9,133 nt of DNA, from assembly GCA_030430125.1 (NCBI GenBank), contig JAUIGA010000116.1, positions 1 through 9,133 of the forward strand. The letters are read 5' to 3'. The number at the start of each line of letters is the position of its first letter. Positions within the stretch are counted from its first letter, which is position 1. Origin of the DNA: Chloroflexia bacterium. GTDB taxonomy: Bacteria; Chloroflexota; Chloroflexia; Thermomicrobiales; UBA6265. A program made the position numbers and the translations under genes. The notes beneath the pieces are model-generated. The model saw nothing but the letters and a program-made list of their open reading frames with translations. It was not told the DNA's origin and searched no databases. Positions 1 through 6,790 of this stretch are shown here, one piece after another.

Positions 1-304
1 CGATGCCGATCTCGAGCACATCCCGAAATCCGCGGGTGGTCAGTAGCCCGGTGGGCACGCCGGATCGCGCGACGATCGCGTTGGTGACGATCGTGGTGCT
101 GTGCACCGCGTAACGCACCTCCGCGGGCGCGGCCCCCGCCATGTCGAGGATTTCGCGCCAGCCGGTGATGACGGCCCTCGCGGGGCGCTGCGCATCGGTC
201 AGCACCTTGTGGAACGCGACCGTGGCTCCGGCGTCCATGTCGAACAGGACGAAGTCTGTGAACGTCCCTCCGACATCGACGCTCATTGCGTAACGTGATG
301 GCAC
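1..304 (-). CDS. Hydantoinase/5-oxoprolinase family protein, N-terminal fragment (HyuA/OplAH-like)
   Basis: The gene runs off the left edge, so only about 101 residues of a protein that is usually near 680-700 residues are visible. The N-terminus has the ASKHA-type phosphate loop DVGGTFTD (residues 10-17), followed by HSTTIVTNA (68-76) and TTRGFRDVLEIG, all characteristic of the ATP-dependent hydantoinase A / 5-oxoprolinase N-terminal domain. These enzymes couple ATP hydrolysis to opening of cyclic amides such as hydantoins or 5-oxoproline, usually with a HyuB partner, which would be expected just outside the window. I chose a GTG start at 304: an AGGAG sits 9 nt upstream (314-318), and it gives the family-typical RYAMSVDVGGTFTD lead-in. 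ATG at 286 would remove part of the first strand; ATG at 370 is in frame but adds an unusual Arg-rich leader. It is the last visible gene of the operon, 70 bp after the AroM-family gene. Family call is firm; substrate unknown. Confidence 0.93.
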   Translation of the reverse strand, partial: MPSRYAMSVDVGGTFTDFVLFDMDAGATVAFHKVLTDAQRPARAVITGWREILDMAGAAPAEVRYAVHSTTIVTNAIVARSGVPTGLLTTRGFRDVLEIGI

Positions 305-374
305 CTGAACATGCTCCTGTTCCCGCCGTGCTGCAGGCCGACGGGGTAGACCCGGCGAGACGTGACGCATCGTG

Positions 375-1124
375 TCATTCGCCGAGTTCGGCTACAAGCC
401 GGGCGGCGAGGGTACGGGCGAGCACGACCGGCCCCTGAAAACACTCCCTGGCGGCCATCTTCATGGAGCGATCGTAACCAAAGCAATCCATGAAGAGCAC
501 CGTGGCGCCAGCTTGCCTGGCCTGGGCACTTGCATGCCTGACAACTCCGACCGGATCGTCGCAGTAGGGACTCGCCGGGAAGACCTGTGCGCCTTCGAGT
601 CCGTAGTCACGCCACTTTCGAAGTGCCTGCTCGCGCTGGGACTCGAGGGGGATCAATGCGGCAATCGTCCCGTCACCCGCGATACCTGCCACTGCCCCGT
701 AGAGCGCTTCCTGTGGTGCAAGGAGCGGCCTGGAGTGGTCGAACCGCGGGAAGGCGCCAGTGCACATCAGCAGTGTGGCATCGACATGCTCGTTCTGCTC
801 CAGATCATGGATCTGAGCCTGGAGTCGCTCGAGAATTGGGGTTTTGGCTATTTCGACCGACCTGCCGTTTCGCAGCAACGTGACCAGCCGGTATTCAGCC
901 GGGTCTGTCGGAGCTATGGCGGCGATCTGCTCCTCGGACATACCATCGAGCGCACCGCGCTCCAGGACAGTCGTCGATGGACCGAGCACCGCTCGCACAT
1001 CATCCCCGAGGTGATCGACGCGAGGCGACTGCCCAATCGTCAGAACGCCGACTCGCTTCGCTTGCTGGGCGTTTTTTGCTTGGTCTTGCAAGACGCTGTT
1101 TGGGTCAATGGTGCTCTTGATCAT
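375..1124 (-). CDS. AroM family protein (possible Asp/Glu/hydantoin racemase-like fold)
   Basis: A 249-residue protein. After about 24 poorly ordered residues comes the family signature VGVLTIGQSPR (25-35), then a C-terminal half with LLMCTGAFP (Cys121) and VLFMDCFGYD (Cys214). This matches AroM, a family named after an E. coli gene co-transcribed with aroL whose biochemical role is not established. The two cysteines each follow a hydrophobic strand, about 93 residues apart, as the catalytic pair does in Asp/Glu and hydantoin racemases, so I infer a racemase-like or related two-cysteine chemistry; this is not shown. The ATG start overlaps the stop of the upstream permease (ATGA, 1121-1124) and has GAGG six bases upstream, which points to translational coupling. 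Position between an ABC importer and a hydantoinase gene suggests a role in handling the imported compound, rather than in aromatic amino acid synthesis. Confidence 0.88.
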   Translation of the reverse strand: MIKSTIDPNSVLQDQAKNAQQAKRVGVLTIGQSPRVDHLGDDVRAVLGPSTTVLERGALDGMSEEQIAAIAPTDPAEYRLVTLLRNGRSVEIAKTPILERLQAQIHDLEQNEHVDATLLMCTGAFPRFDHSRPLLAPQEALYGAVAGIAGDGTIAALIPLESQREQALRKWRDYGLEGAQVFPASPYCDDPVGVVRHASAQARQAGATVLFMDCFGYDRSMKMAARECFQGPVVLARTLAARLVAELGE

Positions 1125-1930
1125 GACTTGCCTCGATTGTAGAGCGATTCCAACCCCACCAGCCGCTCGGTGACGAGCACGACGATGACCGTCATCACGA
1201 TCGTCACGGTCGACACCGCCGCCGCGGTGGGATCGAACGAGAATCGCAGGTAGTCGAACAACTGCACGGGGAGTGGCGTGCTGCCGACACCGGAGAGGAG
1301 TAGCGATATCGGAAACTGGTCAAAGCTGATAATGAACGCGAACACCGCGCCCGATACCATTCCGCTCTTCAGAATCGGCAGGGTAATGCGAAAGAATGTG
1401 GTAAGAGGCCCAGCGCCAAGACTTCTTGCGGCTTCCTCCAGGCTGCGGTCGAACCCCACGAGGACCGTGCTTACCGTGAGGAACACGTATGGCAGGCACA
1501 CCAGCGTATGCCCGATCACGAGATGCGTGAAGCTGGAACGGGAGATGTCGGTTGCGTAGAAGAAGATCAACAACGCGATGCCGGTCAGGATAGCCGGTAC
1601 GGGCAGCGGCGAAATCATCAGGAGCTGGAGTGGTGAGCGCAGGCGACCGGCGTGCCGAACGATGTAGAGCGCCGCGGCTGTGCCGATCACCGTCGCGAGA
1701 ATCGTGACCGTCACTGCCAGCTGCAGGCTGAACAGGAACGACTCGATAAATGGCTCACTAGACAGCAGTGACCTGAACCACCGCAGCGAGAAACCCTCTG
1801 GCGGGAACCGGAGGTATTCCCCGGAGTTGAAGGCTGCGATGACCACGATGAAGATCGGCGCCAGCAGGAATAGATACAGCAGCGTGGCGACGGCATGAAG
1901 GGCGAACTGTCCCCATCGAGTCAGTTCCAC
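1121..1930 (-). CDS. ABC transporter permease, PotC-type
   Basis: A 269-residue inner-membrane protein of the binding-protein-dependent permease family. Hydrophobic segments are visible at about 13-34, 68-91, 105-126, 135-158, 190-212 and 238-256, giving the six helices expected for PotC/YdcV-type subunits. The cytoplasmic EAA loop that docks on the ATPase is at 165-185 (EEAARSLGAGPLTTFFRITLP). With the PotB-type partner it would form the translocation channel. The start is GTG at 1930: GGGAGAG lies seven bases upstream, and an in-frame TGA at 1946-1948 excludes a much longer protein. Only one base separates this start from the stop of the preceding permease gene. The stop overlaps the AroM start by 4 bp. 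Family assignment is secure; substrate is not readable from a permease sequence. Confidence 0.95.
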   Translation of the reverse strand: MELTRWGQFALHAVATLLYLFLLAPIFIVVIAAFNSGEYLRFPPEGFSLRWFRSLLSSEPFIESFLFSLQLAVTVTILATVIGTAAALYIVRHAGRLRSPLQLLMISPLPVPAILTGIALLIFFYATDISRSSFTHLVIGHTLVCLPYVFLTVSTVLVGFDRSLEEAARSLGAGPLTTFFRITLPILKSGMVSGAVFAFIISFDQFPISLLLSGVGSTPLPVQLFDYLRFSFDPTAAAVSTVTIVMTVIVVLVTERLVGLESLYNRGKS

Positions 1931-1931
1931 G

Positions 1932-2819
1932 TCATCGCTCTCCCTTCATGACCCTGTCCATCATCTTCAGGTACACACCGACGATAGCGATCGTGATGAC
2001 GAAGAAGACGATGGCCAGGGCGCTGCCCAGAGGCCAATTGAAGATCTGCTGGACGGTTTGGACCACGAGCAACGGCACAGTGATCACTCGATGGCCGCCG
2101 AGCAGCGACGGGATCACATAGGAGCTCACGGTAAGCACAAAGACCAGAACCGTCCCCGACGCGACGCCGGGAAGACTGAGCGGCCAGGTCACACGCCAGA
2201 ATGTCTGCCAGCCGTTCGCCCCGAGCGACCGCGCGGCACGCTCGATATCCGGATCGATCCCCTGGATCGACCCAAGCAACGAGAGCGCCATGAATGGCAT
2301 GTAGATGTGGACCAGCCCGATCATCACGCCGGTGCGGTTGTACATCAGCGCGAACGGACCAACGCCGAAGGCTTCCGCGAGCTGGTTCACCAGTCCCGTG
2401 TCGGCCAGCAGGATCATCCATCCGTAGCTGCGAATGACGATGCCGACCAGCAACGGCGCCAGCAGCAGGATCATCAGCAGGCCCTTGACCCGGCTCTGCG
2501 CGCGTGCCATGTGGTACGCCAGCGGGTAAGAGAGGATCAAGGTCACCAGCGTCGTGACAATCCCGAACCGCAGGGTCTGCCAAATGATTCGCCAATTGAA
2601 GGGATCGCGAAGCGTTTCGGTGTAGTTCTCCAGCGTGAATTCGCGGATGTACGCCGCGCCCGTCGTGTGCGTCATGAAGCTCATGTACAGCAGGTACAGA
2701 TACGGGATCACGAAGAAGCCACCGACGAGTATCAATGCCGGAATGATCAGAAGCGCCGGGGGTGATGAGCCGGCCTGGAAACGCTCGCGCATGCTGACGC
2801 GATCGGCGGTGGCGCTCAT
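1932..2819 (-). CDS. ABC transporter permease, PotB-type
   Basis: A 295-residue inner-membrane permease. After a short cytoplasmic N-terminus comes a first membrane helix at about 22-45, then further hydrophobic segments near 85-103, 113-138, 163-183, 218-240 and 266-284. The EAA loop is at about 193-213 (ERAARSLGANGWQTFWRVTWP), and the SSYVIPSLLGG stretch (232-242) after it is typical of PotB-like subunits of polyamine/opine-type importers. The protein should pair with the PotC-type permease encoded directly downstream, one base after its stop. Its ATG overlaps the TGA of the ATPase gene (ATGA, 2816-2819), so translation of the two is likely coupled. Length is normal for the family. The permease class is well supported; the transported compound is not known. 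Confidence 0.95.
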   Translation of the reverse strand: MSATADRVSMRERFQAGSSPPALLIIPALILVGGFFVIPYLYLLYMSFMTHTTGAAYIREFTLENYTETLRDPFNWRIIWQTLRFGIVTTLVTLILSYPLAYHMARAQSRVKGLLMILLLAPLLVGIVIRSYGWMILLADTGLVNQLAEAFGVGPFALMYNRTGVMIGLVHIYMPFMALSLLGSIQGIDPDIERAARSLGANGWQTFWRVTWPLSLPGVASGTVLVFVLTVSSYVIPSLLGGHRVITVPLLVVQTVQQIFNWPLGSALAIVFFVITIAIVGVYLKMMDRVMKGER

Positions 2820-3928
2820 CGCTCACCCTCCGCCTCCGGCAACACCAGCCACGTCTCCTCGACGGCGAATGACAATTGGACATCTTCGCTGATGTCGTAG
2901 ACCGGAAACGGTGCCGATTGAACTCTCAGTACGGTGTCTGTGTCGACGCGAACGCGATAGTCAGCCAGGTTGCCGAGGTAGGCGCGATCCTCGATGATGC
3001 CGGTGAGTCGATTCACGCTACTGGTCGGGGAAGCCGATTCAGCCGAGCCATTCCCGCGCTCAAGGCGCAGGCTCTCTGGTCGGACACTGGCGAGGGCCTC
3101 GGAACCCACGCTCAGTGACTCGCCACCATTGGCATGGATCACGCCCAGACCGGTATTGATTCGGGCAACATCGTTGAGTGGCTCGCCGATGGTGCCAGGA
3201 ATCAGGTTCGCGATACCGACGAAATTGGCGACCCAGGCGTTTCGCGGCCGTTGGTAGATCTGCTCGGGAACGTCGATCTGTTGAAGCACGCCGTTTCTCA
3301 TCACCGCGACTCGATCGGCGAGAACCAGCGCCTCCGCCTGGTCATGTGTGACGTAAACCGTGGTGATGCCGAACTCCTGCTGGAGATTCCGGATGTAGAA
3401 CCGCATCTCCTCGCGCAGCTTGGCGTCGAGATTCGCAAGCGGTTCATCCAGCAACAGGACCGCGGGGTTGATCACCAGTGCGCGCGCCAGCGCCGTTCGT
3501 TGCTGCTGCCCACCAGAGAGCTGTCGCGGCAGCCGGTTCTCCATCCCCGTGAGCTGGACCTTCTGCAGGATTTCAGCGACGCGGGTCTGTATGTCCTCCT
3601 TGGGAACCTTCCGCATCTGCAGCCCAAACGCCACGTTTTCATACACGGTGAGATGTGGGAAGAGCGCGTAGTTCTGGAACACCATTCCAGCGTCACGCCG
3701 TTCGGGCGGGAAGCTGGAAACCTCCCGCCCGCCCAGGTAAATCTCGCCGGAGTCCGCAGTCTCGAAGCCCGCAATCATCCGCAACGTGGTGGTTTTCCCG
3801 CACCCGGAGGGACCGAGGAACGCGACCAACTCACCTTCGCGAAGCTCGAGGTCAAGGTTATTGACCGCCACCAACGGTCCGAAGCTCTTGGTCAACGACC
3901 GCAGGTTGATCGACGACATGTCGGCCAT
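2816..3928 (-). CDS. ABC transporter ATP-binding protein, PotA/CysA-type
   Basis: A 370-residue ATPase that would power the importer from the cytoplasmic face. Motifs in order: Walker A GPSGCGKTT (39-47), Q-loop Gln85 in FQNYALFPH, signature LSGGQQQR (137-144), Walker B VLLLDEP (157-163), D-loop NLDAK, and switch histidine 195 (YVTHDQAEAL). A C-terminal TOBE-type regulatory region follows from about residue 240. All nucleotide-binding motifs are intact and the length matches PotA/MalK-type subunits. The start is ambiguous: ATG 3928 has GGAG only two bases away, while ATG 3919, three codons later, has the same GGAG eleven bases upstream. The gene begins 10 bp after the solute-binding protein stop, and its own stop overlaps the next permease start. 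The PotA similarity describes the subfamily and does not prove polyamine transport. Confidence 0.96.
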   Translation of the reverse strand: MADMSSINLRSLTKSFGPLVAVNNLDLELREGELVAFLGPSGCGKTTTLRMIAGFETADSGEIYLGGREVSSFPPERRDAGMVFQNYALFPHLTVYENVAFGLQMRKVPKEDIQTRVAEILQKVQLTGMENRLPRQLSGGQQQRTALARALVINPAVLLLDEPLANLDAKLREEMRFYIRNLQQEFGITTVYVTHDQAEALVLADRVAVMRNGVLQQIDVPEQIYQRPRNAWVANFVGIANLIPGTIGEPLNDVARINTGLGVIHANGGESLSVGSEALASVRPESLRLERGNGSAESASPTSSVNRLTGIIEDRAYLGNLADYRVRVDTDTVLRVQSAPFPVYDISEDVQLSFAVEETWLVLPEAEGER

Positions 3929-3938
3929 TACTCCACAG

Positions 3939-5105
3939 CTAGATCGACATCTCCCGGTTCCAGCGCATGATCATCTCCTCGCGAACACCGGAGTTCAGCC
4001 ACTCGTAGTCCCAGAGCTTGATACCACCCAGATTGTCGGGTGTGACCGGGATCGCGTCAGCCAGTTCCTCTGGAACCTGAACCTGCGTGTTGGACGGCGT
4101 CCAGAAGTACTGCTCCATGAACTTGCGCTGGACCTCCGTGCCGAGCCAGTAGTTCACGAACGAGTACGCGAGATCCTTGCGATCGCTGCCAACGGTGACG
4201 TTGGTGTTCTGCTCGAACATCAGGAGTCCCTCTTCAGGGCCAAGCCAATCGATCGCGATTCCTTGCCCACTCAGTCTTGCGACCGCAGGCGAATCGAGGA
4301 GGCCGACACTGATCTCACCGGTGGTGAGGAGGGTCTCCATGTCCCCCGAGAAGTCGGATTGGCGCGCATCGCGCAGATTGTCACGGATCCACTCGAACCC
4401 CGGCTCCCAGTCCATGTAGTCACCCGTGACAATCTCGCCCATCATCATGATGTGCTGGGCACAGGCCGAATTCGAGGCAGTGTAGATACCCACGCCTGGC
4501 AGGTAGTCAGGCAGGCCGGACCAGCTTGCGGGGGATGCTACCTCGACCTCTTCGGTCATGTAGGCGATGCCAATCGGCGACAACAGGGCAAGGACGCCCA
4601 CGTCATCCGGCATGCGAAGCGTCTCGTGGACATGCTCGAGGTTGGGAATGTTGTCCATCGGCAGGGCCTCGAAGAACCCTTCGAGGCGACCCGTGGAGAT
4701 ATAGGTTTCGTTCGCGATGACCACGTCGAAGGGTGGGTCATCCACCCCGGCGGCCCGCAGTTGCGTCATCCATTCGGTCGAAAGCCCGACAGCAAGCTCA
4801 ATCGTCGCGCCGGTTGCCTCCTCGAACGGCGGAAGGATCTCGGCGCGCATGAACTCTTCCCATGTGCCGCCGTAGCTCGTCACAACCAGCGTTTCGCCCT
4901 CGAAGCCTGGTGAGGTGATGATGTCCTCGGCGGGCCCGGCTTCCGGGCTGGCCTCCTGTGCCGCGATGGACCCATGTGATGCGAGGGCAGCAGCAAATGC
5001 CGAACCGCTGATTCCCAGGAACGCCAGTCGGTGCGCCACATTGCGTCGGGTAAGCCGACCTTGCAGGTAATCCGATACCAGGTTCTCAACACGCGCATCG
5101 CTCAT
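3939..5105 (-). CDS. Extracellular solute-binding protein of ABC importer (PotD/family 1 type), Tat-like signal
   Basis: A 388-residue exported protein that would capture the substrate outside the membrane and deliver it to the two permeases. The N-terminus has a twin-arginine-like stretch, GRLTRRNVAHRLAFLG (16-31, RR at 20-21), then a hydrophobic Ala-rich segment and a likely cleavage around residue 49 (SIAAQ). There is no lipobox cysteine. The mature part starts with EASPEAG, then LVVTSYGGTWEEF, the usual opening strand of PotD/iron-type binding proteins, and runs to a normal length. The frame stays open far upstream, but the start is fixed at ATG 5105 by AAGGAGG seven bases before it; the upstream extension is only the antisense of the neighbouring oxidoreductase. 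As the first gene of the operon it should be made in excess over the membrane subunits. Twin-arginine use is an inference: Asn-Val-Ala after RR is not the textbook motif. Confidence 0.93.
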   Translation of the reverse strand: MSDARVENLVSDYLQGRLTRRNVAHRLAFLGISGSAFAAALASHGSIAAQEASPEAGPAEDIITSPGFEGETLVVTSYGGTWEEFMRAEILPPFEEATGATIELAVGLSTEWMTQLRAAGVDDPPFDVVIANETYISTGRLEGFFEALPMDNIPNLEHVHETLRMPDDVGVLALLSPIGIAYMTEEVEVASPASWSGLPDYLPGVGIYTASNSACAQHIMMMGEIVTGDYMDWEPGFEWIRDNLRDARQSDFSGDMETLLTTGEISVGLLDSPAVARLSGQGIAIDWLGPEEGLLMFEQNTNVTVGSDRKDLAYSFVNYWLGTEVQRKFMEQYFWTPSNTQVQVPEELADAIPVTPDNLGGIKLWDYEWLNSGVREEMIMRWNREMSI

Positions 5106-5137
5106 CGAGGTGCCTCCTTGAGTTGAACCGGCCTGGA

Positions 5138-5177
5138 ACATCGCGGCCCGACCGCTGCGTCCCCCGATACATCGCGG
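5138..5177 (-). promoter_or_regulatory. Pair of 9-bp direct repeats in leader of transporter operon (possible operator)
   Basis: The word ACATCGCGG occurs at 5138-5146 and again at 5169-5177 (plus-strand reading), with starts 31 bp apart, close to three helical turns. Both copies lie 33-72 bp before the solute-binding protein start. This spacing would suit two molecules of a regulator bound on one face of the DNA. It is only a pattern; a 9-bp repeat in GC-rich DNA can arise by chance. Confidence 0.22.
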
Positions 5178-5230
5178 AGTTATGTGACTCGCGTTGAAGC
5201 CAGCATGCGCGGCGAATGGACCTTCTTCGC

Positions 5231-5239
5231 ACTCTATCA
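5231..5239 (-). promoter_or_regulatory. Candidate extended -10 promoter for transporter operon
   Basis: Read on the minus strand this is TGATAGAGT, a TGn plus TAnnnT arrangement as in extended -10 promoters. The hexamer 17 bp upstream (TCGCGA) is a poor -35. Transcription would start near 5224, leaving a leader of about 119 nt that contains the direct repeats at 5138-5177. Weak support. Confidence 0.22.
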
Positions 5240-5418
5240 CAGCGATTCCTGGTTCGCGACGGCACAAGATTGCAGCAGTCGCATGGCAGCTGGCTCGTTG
5301 ATGGCCCGCCCACACAACCCCAAACCGACGTGGACAGATTGCCTTGCCGATCAGACGATGGTCTCGACAGCCTGGACCAGCGACGTTCGACAAGCGATTC
5401 GTGGAAGGATTCGACGAG

Positions 5419-6201
5419 ATGGCTACACGAGGATTCGGAATGGCTGGTGAAGCCCCTCTGGACACCATTCTCTCCGCGGCCGTTGCCGCAGAGGAGGCAG
5501 GCTTTGACACATTCTGGCTCAGCCAGCCGCAAGCCGGGAGCACGCTCGAAACCCTGAACCGAGTGGCGGATCGCACACAACGCATACGACTTGGCGTGGG
5601 GGCGATTCCATTCACCCGAAATGGCCCCGATGAAATCCACCATGAGTTGGCTGCGCTCGGGCTGCCTGCCGAAAGACTTCGCCTTGGTGTCGGCAGCGGA
5701 ACGGGTCCTGGATCGCTCGAACGACTGCGAAACGGCGTCGCTCGGCTACGAGCGCTGACCGACGTCGAAATCGTTGTCGCGCCGCTCGGACCGAAAATGT
5801 GCGCGCTTGCCGGGGAGGTGGCAGACACCGTACTGCTGAATTGGCTCACGCCCGAATATGCGGAGACGTCGAAAACCTGGATTGCTGAAGGGGCATTCAG
5901 GGCGAACCGGGACACGCCGGTCGCCGCGACGTATGTTCGATGCGCGATCGGAGATCAGTCTCGCGCGCGACTCAGCGCCGAGTGCCGACGCTACGGGGCA
6001 TTCCCCCATTATGCCGCCCATTTTCGACGACAGGGGGTGGAGCCTTCGGCGGCAACGATCTACGCAGACAGCAGCGGTGAATTGTGTGTCGGCCTCGCTG
6101 AGTACGATCGTGTTCTCGACCACGTCGTGGTCCGCGCCATCACACCCGATGACCACATAGACCAGGTTCTCACGCTGCTGACAGCATCCCAACCCACGTA
6201 G
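5419..6201 (+). CDS. LLM class flavin-dependent oxidoreductase (luciferase-like, short form)
   Basis: A 260-residue cytoplasmic oxidoreductase. The start MATRGFGMAGEAP, the helix AAVAAEEAGFDTFWLSQP (20-37), the strand RIRLGVGAIPF (56-65), the LRLGVGSGTGPGS turn (88-99) and LGPKMCALAGEVADTVLLNW (123-142) are features of the bacterial luciferase/F420-dependent reductase (LLM) fold; whether the cofactor is FMN or F420 cannot be told. It is shorter than the usual 300-350 residues but complete at both ends, so it belongs to a compact subgroup and is not obviously truncated. I chose ATG 5419 because GGAAGGA lies nine bases upstream and it gives the family-like TRGFG opening; the frame is open further upstream to 5344, and ATG 5440 with AGGA six bases away is a weaker alternative. 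It is transcribed divergently from the transporter operon, so joint regulation is possible. Reaction unknown. Confidence 0.87.
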   Translation: MATRGFGMAGEAPLDTILSAAVAAEEAGFDTFWLSQPQAGSTLETLNRVADRTQRIRLGVGAIPFTRNGPDEIHHELAALGLPAERLRLGVGSGTGPGSLERLRNGVARLRALTDVEIVVAPLGPKMCALAGEVADTVLLNWLTPEYAETSKTWIAEGAFRANRDTPVAATYVRCAIGDQSRARLSAECRRYGAFPHYAAHFRRQGVEPSAATIYADSSGELCVGLAEYDRVLDHVVVRAITPDDHIDQVLTLLTASQPT

Positions 6202-6349
6202 CCATGTGGCCACTGGCGACACCTGAGCGCGCCGACCAGGGTGCGGATCCTTGACGCTTGAGGCGGTCGTGGCCACGGCTGGGCTCCTGCGAGAGCGCAG
6301 TTCACCAGAACGCCGTGGTGTTGCCCACTGGATCTGCTCCGGCCCGTCC
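6202..6349. other. Convergent intergenic gap
   Basis: These 148 bp separate the ends of the oxidoreductase gene and the DUF3037 gene. There is no hairpin followed by a T-run in either direction. The only symmetry seen is a short perfect palindrome CGTGGCCACG at 6268-6277. The change from moderate to very high GC content falls at or just after this gap. Confidence 0.6.
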
Positions 6350-6790
6350 TCACGCCCGCCCGGCGACGCGGCCGTTGCTGGCGGGGCGGTCGAGCGGGGC
6401 TACCATCTGCCGGAACAGCCGCTCCAGCGTGCCCGAGGGGTCCGTCGTCACCCCGCCGTGGACCGGTGTCGGCTGGACGATCGTGCTCGACGGCGACGAC
6501 AGCCAGTGGAAACGCTCCCCCTGCTCCAGCGCCGCGATCGGCCCCGCGGTCAGGTCCCCGACCCCGATCCGCGCCAGCGTGTTCAGGTGCGCCCGGATCA
6601 ACTCGACATCGGCCGTCGGGTCCAGCGCCAGCAGCTTGCGCGGGTCCAGCCCCACCTGGGCGTCGAGGAAGCGGCGCGAGCGGCAGAACACGATCACGCC
6701 GGCGTTGAAGCGCTCGTCGCGCTCCACCCGCGGCACCACCTGCAGCACCGTCCACTGGAACGGCATCGCGTTGGTGATCGTGTTACTCAC
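6350..6790 (-). CDS. DUF3037 domain-containing protein
   Basis: A 146-residue soluble protein with no signal peptide or membrane segment. The start region FQWTVLQVVPRVERDERFN, then AGVIVFCRSRRFLDAQVGLD, is the recognisable core of DUF3037, and the length is normal for the family. The biochemical function is unknown. The preferred start is GTG at 6790, which overlaps the end of the upstream kinase gene by 8 bp (kinase TAA at 6783-6785); a GGGGG run lies just upstream. ATG 6766, eight codons later, would begin directly at the conserved domain but has no visible ribosome binding site. From general knowledge DUF3037 genes frequently sit beside HipA-like kinase genes, as here, so the two products probably act together; whether DUF3037 is a substrate, adaptor or regulator of the kinase is not known. 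Confidence 0.88.
   Translation of the reverse strand: MSNTITNAMPFQWTVLQVVPRVERDERFNAGVIVFCRSRRFLDAQVGLDPRKLLALDPTADVELIRAHLNTLARIGVGDLTAGPIAALEQGERFHWLSSPSSTIVQPTPVHGGVTTDPSGTLERLFRQMVAPLDRPASNGRVAGRA

Larger units (their letters stand above)
5106..5418. other. Divergent intergenic region between binding-protein and LLM genes
   Basis: This 313-bp stretch has no convincing gene on either strand and must hold the promoters of both divergent units. On the minus strand I see an extended -10-like element at 5231-5239 and a pair of 9-bp direct repeats close to the binding-protein start. On the plus strand I see only the ribosome binding site of the oxidoreductase gene (GGAAGGA, 5403-5409). No tRNA, riboswitch-like fold or intrinsic terminator was recognised. 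Confidence 0.7.

Noticed and set aside
372..1142. A 256-codon plus-strand frame antisense to the AroM-family gene
   Set aside because: No domain features or ribosome binding site; the minus strand encodes a clear AroM-family protein with coupled start and Shine-Dalgarno site.
2058..2765. A 235-codon plus-strand frame rich in His, Arg and Gln, antisense to the PotB-type permease
   Set aside because: Composition is typical of the complement of a membrane protein gene; no independent evidence for translation.
2816..5105. Naming the importer potABCD for spermidine/putrescine
   Set aside because: Subfamily similarity alone does not define the substrate, and the operon partners point to another compound, so no gene symbols were given.
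5106..5915. Upstream extension of the solute-binding protein frame (about 270 codons)
   Set aside because: It lacks export or domain features, runs antisense to the LLM gene, and the AAGGAGG site seven bases before ATG 5105 fixes the true start.
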